A stretch of DNA of 64,000 bases, taken from contig NZ_LWKZ01000024.1 in NCBI RefSeq assembly GCF_001905005.1, positions 961,299-1,025,298 of the forward strand, in the 5' to 3' direction. Of the stretch, positions 17,217 through 25,050 are shown piece after piece. The notes beneath the pieces are model-generated. The model saw only the letters and a program-made list of their open reading frames with translations. It did not search any database and was not told where the DNA came from. How positions within the stretch are numbered: the first letter of the stretch is position 1; every line of letters begins with the position of its first letter. The DNA is from Streptomyces sp. CB02923. Lineage in GTDB: Bacteria; Actinomycetota; Actinomycetes; Streptomycetales; Streptomycetaceae. The position numbers and the translations under genes are program-made.

Positions 17217-17642
17217 ATGCGTCGACCGCTTTTCGGACGTGAGTCCATCGCGTCCTTGACGATCAAACCGTTAGTCGTCATGACAGCGGCCAGTGCCGCT
17301 CTCTTCGCCGCGCCAGCAGCGGCATCCGCCGCACCGACCGGCACGGTCAAGCCGGTTGCCCAGGCTCAGGCCGCCACCTCCCTCTCAGACACCGCGAGCA
17401 GTGAGCGCGCCGACGCCGGCATCGCCGCCGCCTTCAACTGTCGGTACTTCAGCCGTGCACCCTTCCAGGTGGTCCAGTTCACCTGCCTGGTGCAGTCCGG
17501 TCGCCTCAAGGTGGTCGTGAACTGCGCCGACGGACGGCGGGTCTCCGGCCCCCTGTTGGGACCGCGTCCCAACTGGCAGGCCTTCAGCGTCAGCTGTGCG
17601 CCCGCCAAATTCACCACCTTCGACTTCTACACGCGCGGCTGA
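17217..17642 (+). CDS. Small secreted cysteine-containing protein
   Basis: 141 residues. Residues 1-39 form a signal peptide: basic start MRRPLFGR, hydrophobic core VVMTAASAALFAAPAAASA, likely cleavage after ASA-A. The mature part begins with a Thr/Ala-rich linker and then a compact domain with exactly four cysteines (NCRYF, FTCLV, NCADG, SCAPA), probably two disulfides. Its beta-rich pattern (FQVVQFTCLV, LKVVVNC, WQAFSVSC) suggests a small beta-sandwich. ATG at 17217 has GAGGTG upstream. It stands alone inside a decayed region, ends before a perfect hairpin, and looks intact. Function not recognised. Confidence 0.75.
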   Translation: MRRPLFGRESIASLTIKPLVVMTAASAALFAAPAAASAAPTGTVKPVAQAQAATSLSDTASSERADAGIAAAFNCRYFSRAPFQVVQFTCLVQSGRLKVVVNCADGRRVSGPLLGPRPNWQAFSVSCAPAKFTTFDFYTRG

Positions 17643-17742
17643 CACATTCCAGAAAGCCCGACAGAACCGCAGTTTCCGCGTGGACTACCGCTGGTGCCGC
17701 ATCAAGCAACGCGGGTCTTCGAATTCAGAACCTGTGCTTGAA

Positions 17743-17776
17743 ATCTGAGGTGCCTCAGTTGTGAGGCACCTCAGAT
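17743..17776. terminator. Perfect 15-bp hairpin, bidirectional terminator
   Basis: ATCTGAGGTGCCTCA (17743-17757) and TGAGGCACCTCAGAT (17762-17776) form a perfect 15-bp stem with a four-base loop. It lies about 100 bases after the secreted-protein gene and directly beyond the end of minus-strand remnants, so it can serve both strands. Confidence 0.8.
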
Positions 17777-17786
17777 GCGGAGCGAG

Positions 17787-18000
17787 TCACTTGGGCGAGC
17801 CGAGGGCTGTGTTGACCTGCTCGACGAACCATCGGTAGTGCTCGCTGTTCCTGTCGAGAGCGGGCATCGACGGCAGGTCGGAGAGACGGACGGTAAAGCC
17901 TTCGCGGGCCTCCTCGAAGCCGCAGCAGGAGCACCCGGCCACGCCCGTCGAGCGCGACGCCTTTCACGGAGACGGGCCAGAGCGGCGACGTGTACGTCAT
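17787..18000 (-). pseudogene. Nudix-like N-terminal fragment joined to an unrelated C-terminal tail
   Basis: From an ATG at 18000 the frame reads MTYTSPLWPVSVKGVALDGR and GRVLLL, like the first beta strands of a Nudix hydrolase. The Nudix box never follows. Instead, in another frame, comes GFEEAREGFTVRLSDLPSMP and EHYRWFVEQVNTALGSPK, ending at a TGA at 17787-17789. I read this as two gene ends joined by deletion. Neither is functional. Confidence 0.35.
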
Positions 18001-18009
18001 GGAGACGGC

Positions 18010-18250
18010 GTCAGGACGTGGCGTGGATGTGGTCGGCCAGGCGCTTGTTGATCTCCTGCTGGTGGCCGTCTGATGCCGTCCTTCTCCAGCCGCAGCGCGG
18101 TCTCGTAGGCCGGCACGGCCCCCATGTTGTGGCCGAAGAAGGCGAAGGGCACGTCGGTCCACGGGCGCAGGGCCGCGGCCAGTTGGTCGGCCATGGCCGC
18201 GACCGTACCGATCGGCTGCTCCCCGCGGCGGTCCTGGCGGCCCTTTCCCG
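18010..18250 (-). pseudogene. Type II thioesterase remnant
   Basis: Reads GRQDRRGEQPIGTVAAMADQ, then LAAALRPWTDVPFAFFGHNM and GAVPAYETALRLEKDG, which is the central part of a type II (editing) thioesterase of polyketide or peptide synthetases. The catalytic nucleophile motif GHSMG is GHNMG here, so Ser is replaced by Asn. Both ends are missing, and after a frame change a foreign-looking tail (QQEINKRLADHIHATS, stop near 18016) follows. No synthase gene is nearby. Confidence 0.6.
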
Positions 18251-18383
18251 GTTCCGCCCCCGGCCCCCGTTCCCGGGAGCGGGGCGGGCGGAGGCGGGGG
18301 CGGAGTGGTCGAGCGCGGTCGATGCGCGTCTTTGACGCTTAACGGGTCCCGTCTCGTGCCGTGTTGGACGGACGCGCCGACCC

Positions 18384-18818
18384 TCATGCTTCGACCCAGC
18401 CGTGTCCGCGCGCCACGTCGACGATGCTCGCGCGGATCCGCTGGATCTGTGCGGCCGTCAAGGTCTCGTCGGCCGCGAGGAGGGTTTCGAGCAGCTCCAC
18501 CCGCAGGTCGTCAGTGGTCAGTACGTCGCAGGTCCCGTCGTCCGGCCGGCTCGTCTGCACCGCTGGGCGCAGTGGAGCGGACGCCAGCGAGTTGCTGGAC
18601 AGCTGCCTGCCGGTCGGCTTGTGCAGGAGGCGGATCTGCGACGCCTTGGGGCCCTTCGCCCCTGTCTCCATGAAGAACTCGACCTCGTTACCCGCTTGGT
18701 AATACGTTTTCTCGTTGAGCAGGTCGTTCGCGTGCATGAAGACGTCCTCGTCCCCCGAGTCGGGAGCGATGAAGCCGTAACCGCGGACCTCGTCGAACCG
18801 CAGGACCTTCCCCGTCAT
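18384..18818 (-). CDS. Cold-shock domain protein with C-terminal helical extension
   Basis: 144 residues. Residues 2-70 are a cold-shock (OB-fold) domain with RNP1-like GYGFIAP and RNP2-like DVFMHA, which binds single-stranded RNA/DNA (GKVLRFDEVRG at the start, NEVEFFMETGAKGPKASQIR at the end). The last 45 residues form helices (DDLRVELLETLLAADETL and AAQIQRIRASIVDVARGHGW), found in the longer streptomycete members rather than the 67-residue CspA type. The ATG at 18818 is chosen because it begins the domain exactly. An in-frame GTG six bases upstream is possible, with AAAAGG near it. Monocistronic. Confidence 0.85.
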   Translation of the reverse strand: MTGKVLRFDEVRGYGFIAPDSGDEDVFMHANDLLNEKTYYQAGNEVEFFMETGAKGPKASQIRLLHKPTGRQLSSNSLASAPLRPAVQTSRPDDGTCDVLTTDDLRVELLETLLAADETLTAAQIQRIRASIVDVARGHGWVEA

Positions 18819-18975
18819 CAGCACAACAACCACACCTTTTCGGAAGACCGCCGACACAAAGACCGGCGCCCCTTTGGCGCCTGCCCCCAACGTACCTACG
18901 CTCGACGGATCGCACGAGCCATTCCCGCACACCGCTCTGGACACCCGGACTTGAGGGCCCATCAAGTCATCCAGT

Positions 18976-19007
18976 CATCGGGGCATCGGGGCATCGGGGC
19001 ATCGGGG
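18976..19007. repeat. Octamer CATCGGGG repeated four times
   Basis: Four perfect contiguous copies of CATCGGGG. It is non-coding here and lies about 160 bases upstream of the cold-shock gene start. A slippage-prone tract; no function can be read. Confidence 0.9.
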
Positions 19008-19188
19008 CACCGCAGCCGCAACGGTGGTGAAGCGGCTTCCTGCGTGCGGGACGCGGGGCACGACCGTCTCCCCTAGGGTCTTCCCCTCCCGTGTCAGGGG
19101 TGAGGTGTCGGGCGAATGTGCAGCTCACCGGGGCTGGGTGACCGGCACGAGGCAATTCAGAGAGCGTCTGCCACCCTTGAGAAATGCA

Positions 19189-19225
19189 TGACATTTGTCA
19201 TGAGCGACCAATGGGAGATCTCACT
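19189..19225 (+). promoter_or_regulatory. Conserved 37-nt element, copy A
   Basis: The 12-mer palindrome TGACATTTGTCA is followed by a 25-nt box beginning TGAGCGACCAATGGGAG and ending TCTCACT. A second copy at 20014-20050 matches at about 30 of 37 positions with identical spacing. Copy A lies 138 bases upstream of the small membrane protein gene. Binding by the nearby DesR-like response regulator is inferred. Confidence 0.6.
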
Positions 19226-19363
19226 ACCAGGAGCACGGCGCGGACGCGCATCATGAGTAACCGTGAAATACGCGGCAGGGGCACGGATGGAATTCCGGAA
19301 AGACAGCCCGCAGGCCCAACGTGACCTTCACCCAAGAACCGGCAGAAAGACGAAAGGACCACC

Positions 19364-19789
19364 ATGGCAACCCGGGTCATCGCGGAGGAACGCCTGAACG
19401 ATGAAAGCGTCCAGCAGGCGTTCCGCGGCACCAAAAGGCTCGTCGGCTACTACGTCGGCCTCAGCGTTCTCACGCTCATCGCCCTCATTCTGTTGCGTGA
19501 CCACCCGGACATCGCGACCGACGCCGCCTGGGTCCGCTGCATCATCGTCGTCGCCACTTCCCTGCTCATGACCTCGTTCGTGACCCGGGCCTCGCGCGGC
19601 CACAGCAAGTCCTTCCTCCGGCTCCGGCTGGCCTCGGGAATCATGGTGGTGGCCATCGCCATCATTGTCGCGTTGCCCGGCGCCTTCCCCGTGTGGCTGC
19701 GGATCGAGCAGGCTGTGTGTGGGCTGATCCTGCTGGGCGTCGTCGCGAAGGCCAACGGCAAGCTGCTGCGCTCGGTGTTCGCCAAGTAG
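19364..19789 (+). CDS. Small four-helix membrane protein
   Basis: 141 residues with a soluble N-terminus (RVIAEERLNDESVQQAFRGT) and four membrane helices at about 27-45 (VGYYVGLSVLTLIALILL), 55-75 (WVRCIIVVATSLLMTSFV), 88-108 (LASGIMVVAIAIIVALPGAF) and 112-130. ATG at 19364 has AAAGGA upstream. The function is not recognised. Its upstream element is shared with the two-component locus 650 bases downstream, so it is a likely target of that system. Confidence 0.8.
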   Translation: MATRVIAEERLNDESVQQAFRGTKRLVGYYVGLSVLTLIALILLRDHPDIATDAAWVRCIIVVATSLLMTSFVTRASRGHSKSFLRLRLASGIMVVAIAIIVALPGAFPVWLRIEQAVCGLILLGVVAKANGKLLRSVFAK

Positions 19790-19818
19790 AAGCAGGCAGC
19801 TGCCCTCAAGCTCGCGCG

Positions 19819-19859
19819 CCGGTCCGGTTCGGGCCCCGTGCCCCCCCGAACCGGACCGG
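19819..19859 (+). terminator. Terminator hairpin after small membrane protein gene
   Basis: CCGGTCCGGTTCGGG (19819-19833) pairs perfectly with CCCGAACCGGACCGG (19845-19859), a 15-bp stem with an 11-base loop, 30 bases after the stop codon. Confidence 0.8.
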
Positions 19860-20013
19860 CCCGGCACGTGTCCGTGTTTTTTGGCGGCCGGCTCCTCGGC
19901 CACGGAGCCCGCCGGCTGGGGCGGCACCGAGAGGCCGGGTACGGCCAGCTCCGGCACGCTCCGTCCGCGGCCTGCACTCCTGTCGACCGGCGACTTGAAC
20001 GATCTTCCACCCA

Positions 20014-20050
20014 TGACAAAAGTCATGATCGAGCGATGGGAGATATCACT
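20014..20050 (+). promoter_or_regulatory. Conserved 37-nt element, copy B
   Basis: TGACAAAAGTCA followed at the same spacing by a box beginning TGATCGAGCGATGGGAG and ending TATCACT. It lies 27 bases upstream of the ATG at 20077 and heads the kinase-regulator unit, which suggests autoregulation. Confidence 0.6.
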
Positions 20051-20076
20051 GTCAGGGCCGGGACGGCTCAGCCATC

Positions 20077-20406
20077 ATGGCCACCGTGAACGGAGAACAC
20101 CCCGGTCCGGCAAGTGGCCACGGCAGCCAACTCCTCCACAGCCGTGCCGTGGTGTGTGAAGGCCGCGGCGCCGGGCGGATTGCCGGACAGGCGGCCGTAC
20201 GGGCAAGGGAGCGGCTCGCCGGGGCCTCGCGCCGCCGGGTCTTCGCCGCGCTCCGGCCGGAGCGCGGCACCGCCGACGCTCCCCCGCCCCGGGCGGTGGC
20301 CGGACGCCATTCCTTGATCACGGACGTGCCGCAGGTCATGGATACCGTGGACGGACGGCGCGGCGACGGCCGCGCATCCGACGGCAAGGACGGTGGCGCG
20401 CTGTGA
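20077..20406 (+). CDS. Hypothetical protein upstream of and coupled to the sensor kinase
   Basis: A 109-residue frame beginning MATVNGEHPGPASGHG and ending GRRGDGRASDGKDGGAL. Its stop overlaps the kinase GTG in a GTGA arrangement and copy B of the conserved element sits just before it, which argues that it is translated. The sequence is low in hydrophobic residues, has no recognisable domain, and could also be the residue of a deleted gene (kinases of this type often follow ABC transporter genes). Treat as tentative. Confidence 0.35.
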   Translation: MATVNGEHPGPASGHGSQLLHSRAVVCEGRGAGRIAGQAAVRARERLAGASRRRVFAALRPERGTADAPPPRAVAGRHSLITDVPQVMDTVDGRRGDGRASDGKDGGAL

Positions 20407-21536
20407 CGTACGAAGGTATGAGGCCACCGGGCGACTGGTCGGCCGTCACTCCCGAGCGCTGGTCGCAGGGCTGGCGGCGGCTGGTGCTGGCCGCCGGGAT
20501 GCTCGTCTTCCCCTTGGTGACGGCAGCGGGGATACCAGAGTACTCACACGGCTCGGACGCCATCGCCGGATATCTGATCGTGGCCGGCTTCTGCTGCTGC
20601 TGCGCGCTGGCCGGCGCCTCGGCCGCGCGGCTCGCCTGGACCCCGTTCTGGCTGATGCTCGGCGCGATGGGCGCGCTGTTCCTCGCGGCCCTGCCGTTCG
20701 CCCGCACCGACGCCTTCTTCCTGTGCGCCGTCATCGTCTCGATGGCGGCCGTCTTCGTACGGCGCTACGTGGCGCTGACCGTGGCGGCCTGCGCGCTCGC
20801 CAGCCTCGTCGTCCCGTGCCTGGTGCGCTCGTGGCACGACGGGCCCGGCTGGGGCCAGGCGCTCGCGATCGTCTTCACCTCCCTGACCGTGTACGCCTTC
20901 TCCGAGATCGCGCGCGCCAACCGCTCCCTGGTCGAGGCGCGGGCCGAGGTGGCGCGGCTGGCGTCGGAGGCCGAACGGGCCCGGATCGCACGGGACCTGC
21001 ACGACCTCCTCGGCCATTCGCTCACCGCCATCACGGTCAAGAGCGCGCTCGCGCGCCGGCTCGCCGCCGGCGAGGACTCCCGCGCGCTCCCCGAGATCAC
21101 CGAGGTGGAGACGCTGACCCGGCAGGCGCTCGCCGACGTCCGGGCCGCCGTGTCGGGCTACCGGGAGGTGACGCTCGTCAACGAACTGGCCCGCGGCCGG
21201 GAGCTGCTGCGGGCGTCGGGTGTCACCGCCGACCTGCCCACGGCCACCGACGTGGTGGACGTCTCGTACCAGGAACTGTTCGGCTGGGTGGTACGCGAGG
21301 GCCTGACCAACGTGGCGCGCCACGCCCGCGCCAGCCGGTGCACGGTCACGCTCTCGGCCCTGGAAGTGGAAGTCCGCGACGACGGCGTGGGCAGCTGCGC
21401 CCCGTACGGCAACGGCCTGTCCGGCCTGCGGGAACGGGTCGCGGCGGCCGGCGGCCGGGTGGAGGCCGGGCCGGCGAGCCCGCGCGGCTGGCGCCTGCGG
21501 GTGTCGGTGGGAGAAACGGTGGCTGCCCTGTCATGA
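20403..21536 (+). CDS. DesK-like sensor histidine kinase (HisKA_3/NarL-type)
   Basis: 377 residues. The N-terminal 165 residues hold five or six membrane helices (LVLAAGMLVFPLVTAAG; AGYLIVAGFCCCCALAGAS; PFWLMLGAMGALFLAALPF; and so on), then a coiled linker and the HisKA_3 dimerisation helix with the phosphorylated His200 (RDLHDLLGHSLTAITVKSAL). The ATP-binding domain has VREGLTNVARHARASRC (N box) and DDGVGS...NGLSGLRERV (G1 region). It overlaps the response regulator gene by ATGA. DesK-type kinases sense membrane or envelope state, which fits the small membrane protein gene carrying the same upstream element. Confidence 0.92.
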   Translation: MTYEGMRPPGDWSAVTPERWSQGWRRLVLAAGMLVFPLVTAAGIPEYSHGSDAIAGYLIVAGFCCCCALAGASAARLAWTPFWLMLGAMGALFLAALPFARTDAFFLCAVIVSMAAVFVRRYVALTVAACALASLVVPCLVRSWHDGPGWGQALAIVFTSLTVYAFSEIARANRSLVEARAEVARLASEAERARIARDLHDLLGHSLTAITVKSALARRLAAGEDSRALPEITEVETLTRQALADVRAAVSGYREVTLVNELARGRELLRASGVTADLPTATDVVDVSYQELFGWVVREGLTNVARHARASRCTVTLSALEVEVRDDGVGSCAPYGNGLSGLRERVAAAGGRVEAGPASPRGWRLRVSVGETVAALS

Positions 21537-22141
21537 CGATCCGTCTGCTGCTCGCCGATGACCAGGCGCTGATCCGCCAGGCGCTGTGCGCCCTGCTGGG
21601 TCTGGAGGAGGACTTCGACGTCGTCGCTTCCGTCGGACGGGGTGACGAGATCGTGGACGCGGCCCGGCGGGCCCGGCCGGACGTGGCGCTGCTCGACATC
21701 GAGATGCCGGGGCTCGACGGACTGGCCGCGGCGGCGGTACTTGCCAAACAGGTGCCGGACTGCCGCGTGGTCATCCTCACGACGTTCGGCCGCGCGGGCT
21801 ATCTGCGCCGGGCCATGGAGGCCGGTGCCGTCGGGTTCGTGGTCAAGGACGCCCCCGTGGAGGTGCTGGCGGACGCCATCCGCCGGGTGACGCAGGGCGA
21901 GCGCGTCGTGGACCCGGCGCTGGCCGTGGCGACGCTGGCGGCGGGCGAGTCCCCGCTCACCGCCCGGGAGCGCGATGTGCTGATCGCCGCGCGATCCGGC
22001 GCCACCGTGGCCGAGATCGCGGCCAACCTCTACCTGTCCGAAGGGACCGTCCGCAACTACCTGTCGGCGGCGACCACCAAGACCCGGACCCGCAATCGGA
22101 TGGAGGCACTGCGCGTCGCCGACGAGCGTGGCTGGCTGTAG
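21533..22141 (+). CDS. NarL/DesR-type response regulator
   Basis: 202 residues. Receiver domain at 1-120 with the acidic pair in LLADDQALIR, phospho-acceptor D55 in LLDIEMPGLDG, and the Lys of FVVKDAP. LuxR-type helix-turn-helix at about 140-195: LTARERDVLIAARSGATVAE and LYLSEGTVRNYLSAATTK. Partner of the preceding kinase (ATGA overlap). The best candidate DNA site is the palindrome-plus-box element at 19189-19225 and 20014-20050. Confidence 0.93.
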   Translation: MTIRLLLADDQALIRQALCALLGLEEDFDVVASVGRGDEIVDAARRARPDVALLDIEMPGLDGLAAAAVLAKQVPDCRVVILTTFGRAGYLRRAMEAGAVGFVVKDAPVEVLADAIRRVTQGERVVDPALAVATLAAGESPLTARERDVLIAARSGATVAEIAANLYLSEGTVRNYLSAATTKTRTRNRMEALRVADERGWL

Positions 22142-22245
22142 TGCACGACGGTTGCGGGGCCCGGCGCGTCCGGGTACCGGCGGAAAGGTGGGCGATGTCA
22201 GGTAGGCCGCCGCGCCGCTCCTTCGGTTACGTGTCTGTCGCCCGC

Positions 22246-22640
22246 TCAGATCAGCCCTTGTGCGAACTCCAGCCACGTCGTGACGTATTCCTTGGCCAGG
22301 ACGGCCACCGCCTCCGGGCAGTGGTACGTACGGCACCGCCGCGGCGAGTTTGTGCATTGCCGGTTTCGCGTCGGCCGTGCGGGACAGGAGGCGCAGCAGC
22401 TGCGGCCGTCCTCCTTGAGCCGCAGGGACGGATCCCGCAGCAGCTTCTCCAGGCGGGCCCGTTGATCCGCCGACACCTGCCGGGGGCCCAGGCCCTCGGC
22501 CCTCCCGGTGTCCGGCAAAGCGTCCAGGACGGACGGTGCCGGTCTTTCCTGATGGCTGTCCGTGCCGGAGCTGTCCGAGTCGGAGGTGTCCGTCCGCAGG
22601 TCGAGGCCACGGTGGTGGTGCCCAGGCCGCGCGGCCGGTA
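22246..22640 (-). pseudogene. Frameshifted remnant of a small helical protein
   Basis: Two frames carry protein-like text on the minus strand. One reads LGPRQVSADQRARLEKLLRD and PSLRLKED (about 22420-22490). The other reads LLSRTADAKPAMHKLAAAVP (about 22325-22390). It ends AVAVLAKEYVTTWLEFAQGL with a stop at 22246-22248. Together they look like one small alpha-helical protein broken by indels near 22330 and 22410. Family not recognised. Confidence 0.35.
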
Positions 22641-22715
22641 CAGGAGCACAAGGCCCTGTGCGCGTACGTGATCGCCGCCGCGGACTCCCCCGGACCGGCC
22701 TGACCGGGCAGCGGT

Positions 22716-23966
22716 TCACGCCTTCGCCCGTGCCGGTTCGGGAGCGGTGGCCGCGCCGCGGGCCGGGCGGAGGATCCCGGCGGCGCAGGCCGCCGCCGCG
22801 CAGAAGGCGACCGGCAGGAAGAAGGTTAGGTTCAGGGGTACGAGATGGGTGAGCGGCCCGATGACGGCGGGGCCCGCCAGCATTCCCACGTATCCCATGC
22901 CCGCCACACGGGACACGTTCGCCCCGGACGACGCCGGGTCCACATTGCCCGCCGCGGTGAAGAACTGCGGAATGCACCCGGACAGGCCGATGCCGAAAAG
23001 GGCCCAGCCGAGGAGGGCCAGGGGCACCCAGGGGGAGAGCGAGGCGACGGCCAGGCCGAGGGCCCCGAGGCCGGCGCCGTACCGTACGACGGACACCCGG
23101 CCGAAGCGGGTCACGACCCGGTCGGTGGCGAACCGGCCCACGGTCATGGCGGTGGAGAAACCGCCGTACGCCAGCGCGGCGGTCGCGGCGGGAGCGTCGA
23201 GCACGTCCTTGAGGTGCAGCACACTCCAGTCGTTCGCGACGCCCTCGCACAGCATGAGCATGAAGGCGAGTACGCCCAGCGCCCAGACCTGGGACGGCGT
23301 ACGGCGTTTGGGGGCCGCGGCCGCCGGGGTTGCCGTCGTCTTCGGGCTCGTCGTGGCGGGTGCGGGGCTTTCCGGGGGCAGCAGGCCCGGCACCAGCGCG
23401 AGCGTGATCAGTACGCCGGCCACCGCCACCCCGGTGAGGGTCAGGGCGGGCCGCCACTCCCAGCTGATGGTGCGCGCGCCGATCAACGCGGCGATGACGC
23501 CGCCGACCGAGAACACCGCGTGAAAGGCGGACATCACCGGCCGGCCGTAACCGCGCTCGACCTGAACAGCCTGCGTGTTCATACTGACGTCCAGGCAGCC
23601 GTTGCCGAAGCCGAGGGCCAGGAGGGCCGCCGCCAGGGTCCACGGCGAGTCCGCCAGACCGGGCAGGACGACCGTCGCGCTGCACAGGGCGCCACCGGCC
23701 AGCACGACGTTGCGGCTGCCGAACCGGTCGGCCAGCGCCCCGCAGACCTGCATTCCCGCGAAGGCGCCGACGCCCAGGAAGAGCAGCAGCCAGCCCAGTA
23801 CGGCATGGGTGATGCCGACCCGGTGCTCGATGGCGGGGATGTGCACGATCCACATTCCCATGACGAAACCGTTGAGCGCGAAGGCCGCGAAGGTACCGGC
23901 GCGCGCCGTGCGCAGGCGCCGCTCCGGCGGTCCGACGGAGGAGGCAGCAGTCGATTCACTCATCAT
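22716..23966 (-). CDS. Major facilitator superfamily transporter (YbjJ-like)
   Basis: 416 residues, about 12 membrane helices, with the family signature GNGCLDVSMNTQAVQVERGY and SAFHAVFSVGG as in YbjJ/FucP-like MFS members, and a MFS A-type loop (GALADRFGSRNVV). A Pro/Ala/Thr-rich cytoplasmic loop separates the two halves (SPAPATTSPKTTATP). The frame is open upstream of 23966, but ATG-ATG at 23966/23963 starts just before the first helix. It is transcribed in the same direction as the DeoR regulator gene upstream (149-base gap containing repeats). The substrate is unknown; the DeoR partner suggests a sugar or sugar phosphate. Confidence 0.88.
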   Translation of the reverse strand: MMSESTAASSVGPPERRLRTARAGTFAAFALNGFVMGMWIVHIPAIEHRVGITHAVLGWLLLFLGVGAFAGMQVCGALADRFGSRNVVLAGGALCSATVVLPGLADSPWTLAAALLALGFGNGCLDVSMNTQAVQVERGYGRPVMSAFHAVFSVGGVIAALIGARTISWEWRPALTLTGVAVAGVLITLALVPGLLPPESPAPATTSPKTTATPAAAAPKRRTPSQVWALGVLAFMLMLCEGVANDWSVLHLKDVLDAPAATAALAYGGFSTAMTVGRFATDRVVTRFGRVSVVRYGAGLGALGLAVASLSPWVPLALLGWALFGIGLSGCIPQFFTAAGNVDPASSGANVSRVAGMGYVGMLAGPAVIGPLTHLVPLNLTFFLPVAFCAAAACAAGILRPARGAATAPEPARAKA

Positions 23967-23977
23967 GGCTGACCATA

Positions 23978-23998
23978 ACGCACAGTTTTCGTGTGCGT
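23978..23998. promoter_or_regulatory. Operator-like palindrome before the MFS gene
   Basis: ACGCACA and TGTGCGT form a perfect 7-bp inverted repeat with a 7-base centre, starting 12 bases upstream of the MFS start codon. Candidate DeoR-protein site. Confidence 0.45.
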
Positions 23999-24010
23999 AA
24001 GATCGTCGGC

Positions 24011-24054
24011 GCACTTCCGGTCACGTACAGGGCGGGGCACTTCCGGTCACGTAC
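24011..24054. repeat. 18-bp direct repeat between DeoR and MFS genes
   Basis: GCACTTCCGGTCACGTAC occurs at 24011-24028 and again at 24037-24054 (26-base period). A third, partial copy of CTTCCGG follows near 24066. It lies in the MFS promoter region and may be an operator array or a simple duplication. Confidence 0.7.
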
Positions 24055-24114
24055 GGGCTGGCGCGCTTCCGGCCCCGTGCTTCCGGCCCCGCACCGGAAA
24101 GCCCACCGGAGCCG

Positions 24115-24873
24115 TCACACGTGCACGATGTTCACCCCCGCGGCGCGCATCTCCTCCGCCACCGGGGTGCCCTGGGCCGCGTCGGTCACCACCACGTCGA
24201 GCTGTTCGACCGAGCAGATCCTGCCGAGCGCCACCCGTCCCAGCTTCTCCGCGGTGGCCACCAGGATGATGCGCCGCGCCGCCCGCACGGCGACCCGCTT
24301 CACGTGGACGTCGTCCAGGCTGTAGGCGGTGGCCCCATTGGCCGCGTCCACTCCGCAGCAGCCCAGGATGAAGGTGTCGTAGCGCAGGTCCTCGAAGGTG
24401 CGCAGGGCCGTCTCCCCGTGGAAGGACAGCTCCCCCGGCCGGACCTGCCCGCCGGGGAGCAGCAGGCGGATGCCCTCCTGCTCGGTGAGCGGCATGGTCG
24501 CGTGCAGGGACAGCGGGGTGACGGTCAGCCTGCGGCCCGCCATGGCATGGGCGACGGCCACCGCCGTGGTGCCGGTGTCCAGGGCGACGGTCTCCCCGTC
24601 GGTGAGCATCCGCACGACCACGTCGGCCAGCTTCGCCTTGGTCTCGTGGCCCACCATGGAACGCACCGCGTACGGCGGTTCGACCCCGCTGAGCAGGGCG
24701 GTCACGGCGCCTCCGTGCACCCGGCGCAGGGCTCCCCGGGACTCCAGCAGCTCCAGGTCCCGGCGGATGGTCATCTCCGACGTCTTGGTGGTGCGGGCGA
24801 GTTCGGCCACGGAGGCCCGGTTGCGTTCGGCCAGCAGGGCCAGGATGAACCGGTGGCGTTCGGAGACATTCAT
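24115..24873 (-). CDS. DeoR/GlpR family transcriptional regulator
   Basis: 252 residues. N-terminal winged helix with RHRFILALLAERNRASVAEL and KTSEMTIRRDLELLESRGAL, then the DeoRC sensor domain with VALDTGTTAVAVAHAM (phosphosugar-binding GTT loop), and GCCGVDAANGATAY and ATAEKLGRVALGRI. Proteins of this family are repressors released by phosphorylated sugars. The ATG at 24873 begins directly at the helix-turn-helix; an alternative ATG lies 18 bases further upstream, and neither has a strong ribosome-binding site. Likely regulator of the MFS gene downstream. Confidence 0.9.
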   Translation of the reverse strand: MNVSERHRFILALLAERNRASVAELARTTKTSEMTIRRDLELLESRGALRRVHGGAVTALLSGVEPPYAVRSMVGHETKAKLADVVVRMLTDGETVALDTGTTAVAVAHAMAGRRLTVTPLSLHATMPLTEQEGIRLLLPGGQVRPGELSFHGETALRTFEDLRYDTFILGCCGVDAANGATAYSLDDVHVKRVAVRAARRIILVATAEKLGRVALGRICSVEQLDVVVTDAAQGTPVAEEMRAAGVNIVHV

Positions 24874-25050
24874 GTCGCTGATGTAGCACATCAACACGCT
24901 GGGTGCGAGTTTCTGCCCTGTTCCCCGTTGGTCCTTCTGCCCTACTGGGGTATCGGGAGGCGATAAACACCCACGCTGAGTGTGCGTTCCTGGTGGGGAT
25001 CGAGCCAGCCCCGGTGGCTGCCACTGGAGCGGCTGGTGACCCGCGGCGTT

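Larger units (their letters stand above)
18819..19363. other. Divergent intergenic region with tandem repeat and conserved regulatory element
   Basis: About 545 bases between the cold-shock gene (minus) and a membrane-protein gene (plus). It holds the 8-bp tandem repeat at 18976-19007 and the palindrome-plus-box element at 19189-19225. No further gene is supported. Confidence 0.7.

Noticed and set aside
24897..25050. Possible CRISPR-like GATCCCC motif near 24995-25030
   Set aside because: Single occurrence with no repeat partner and a different stem.
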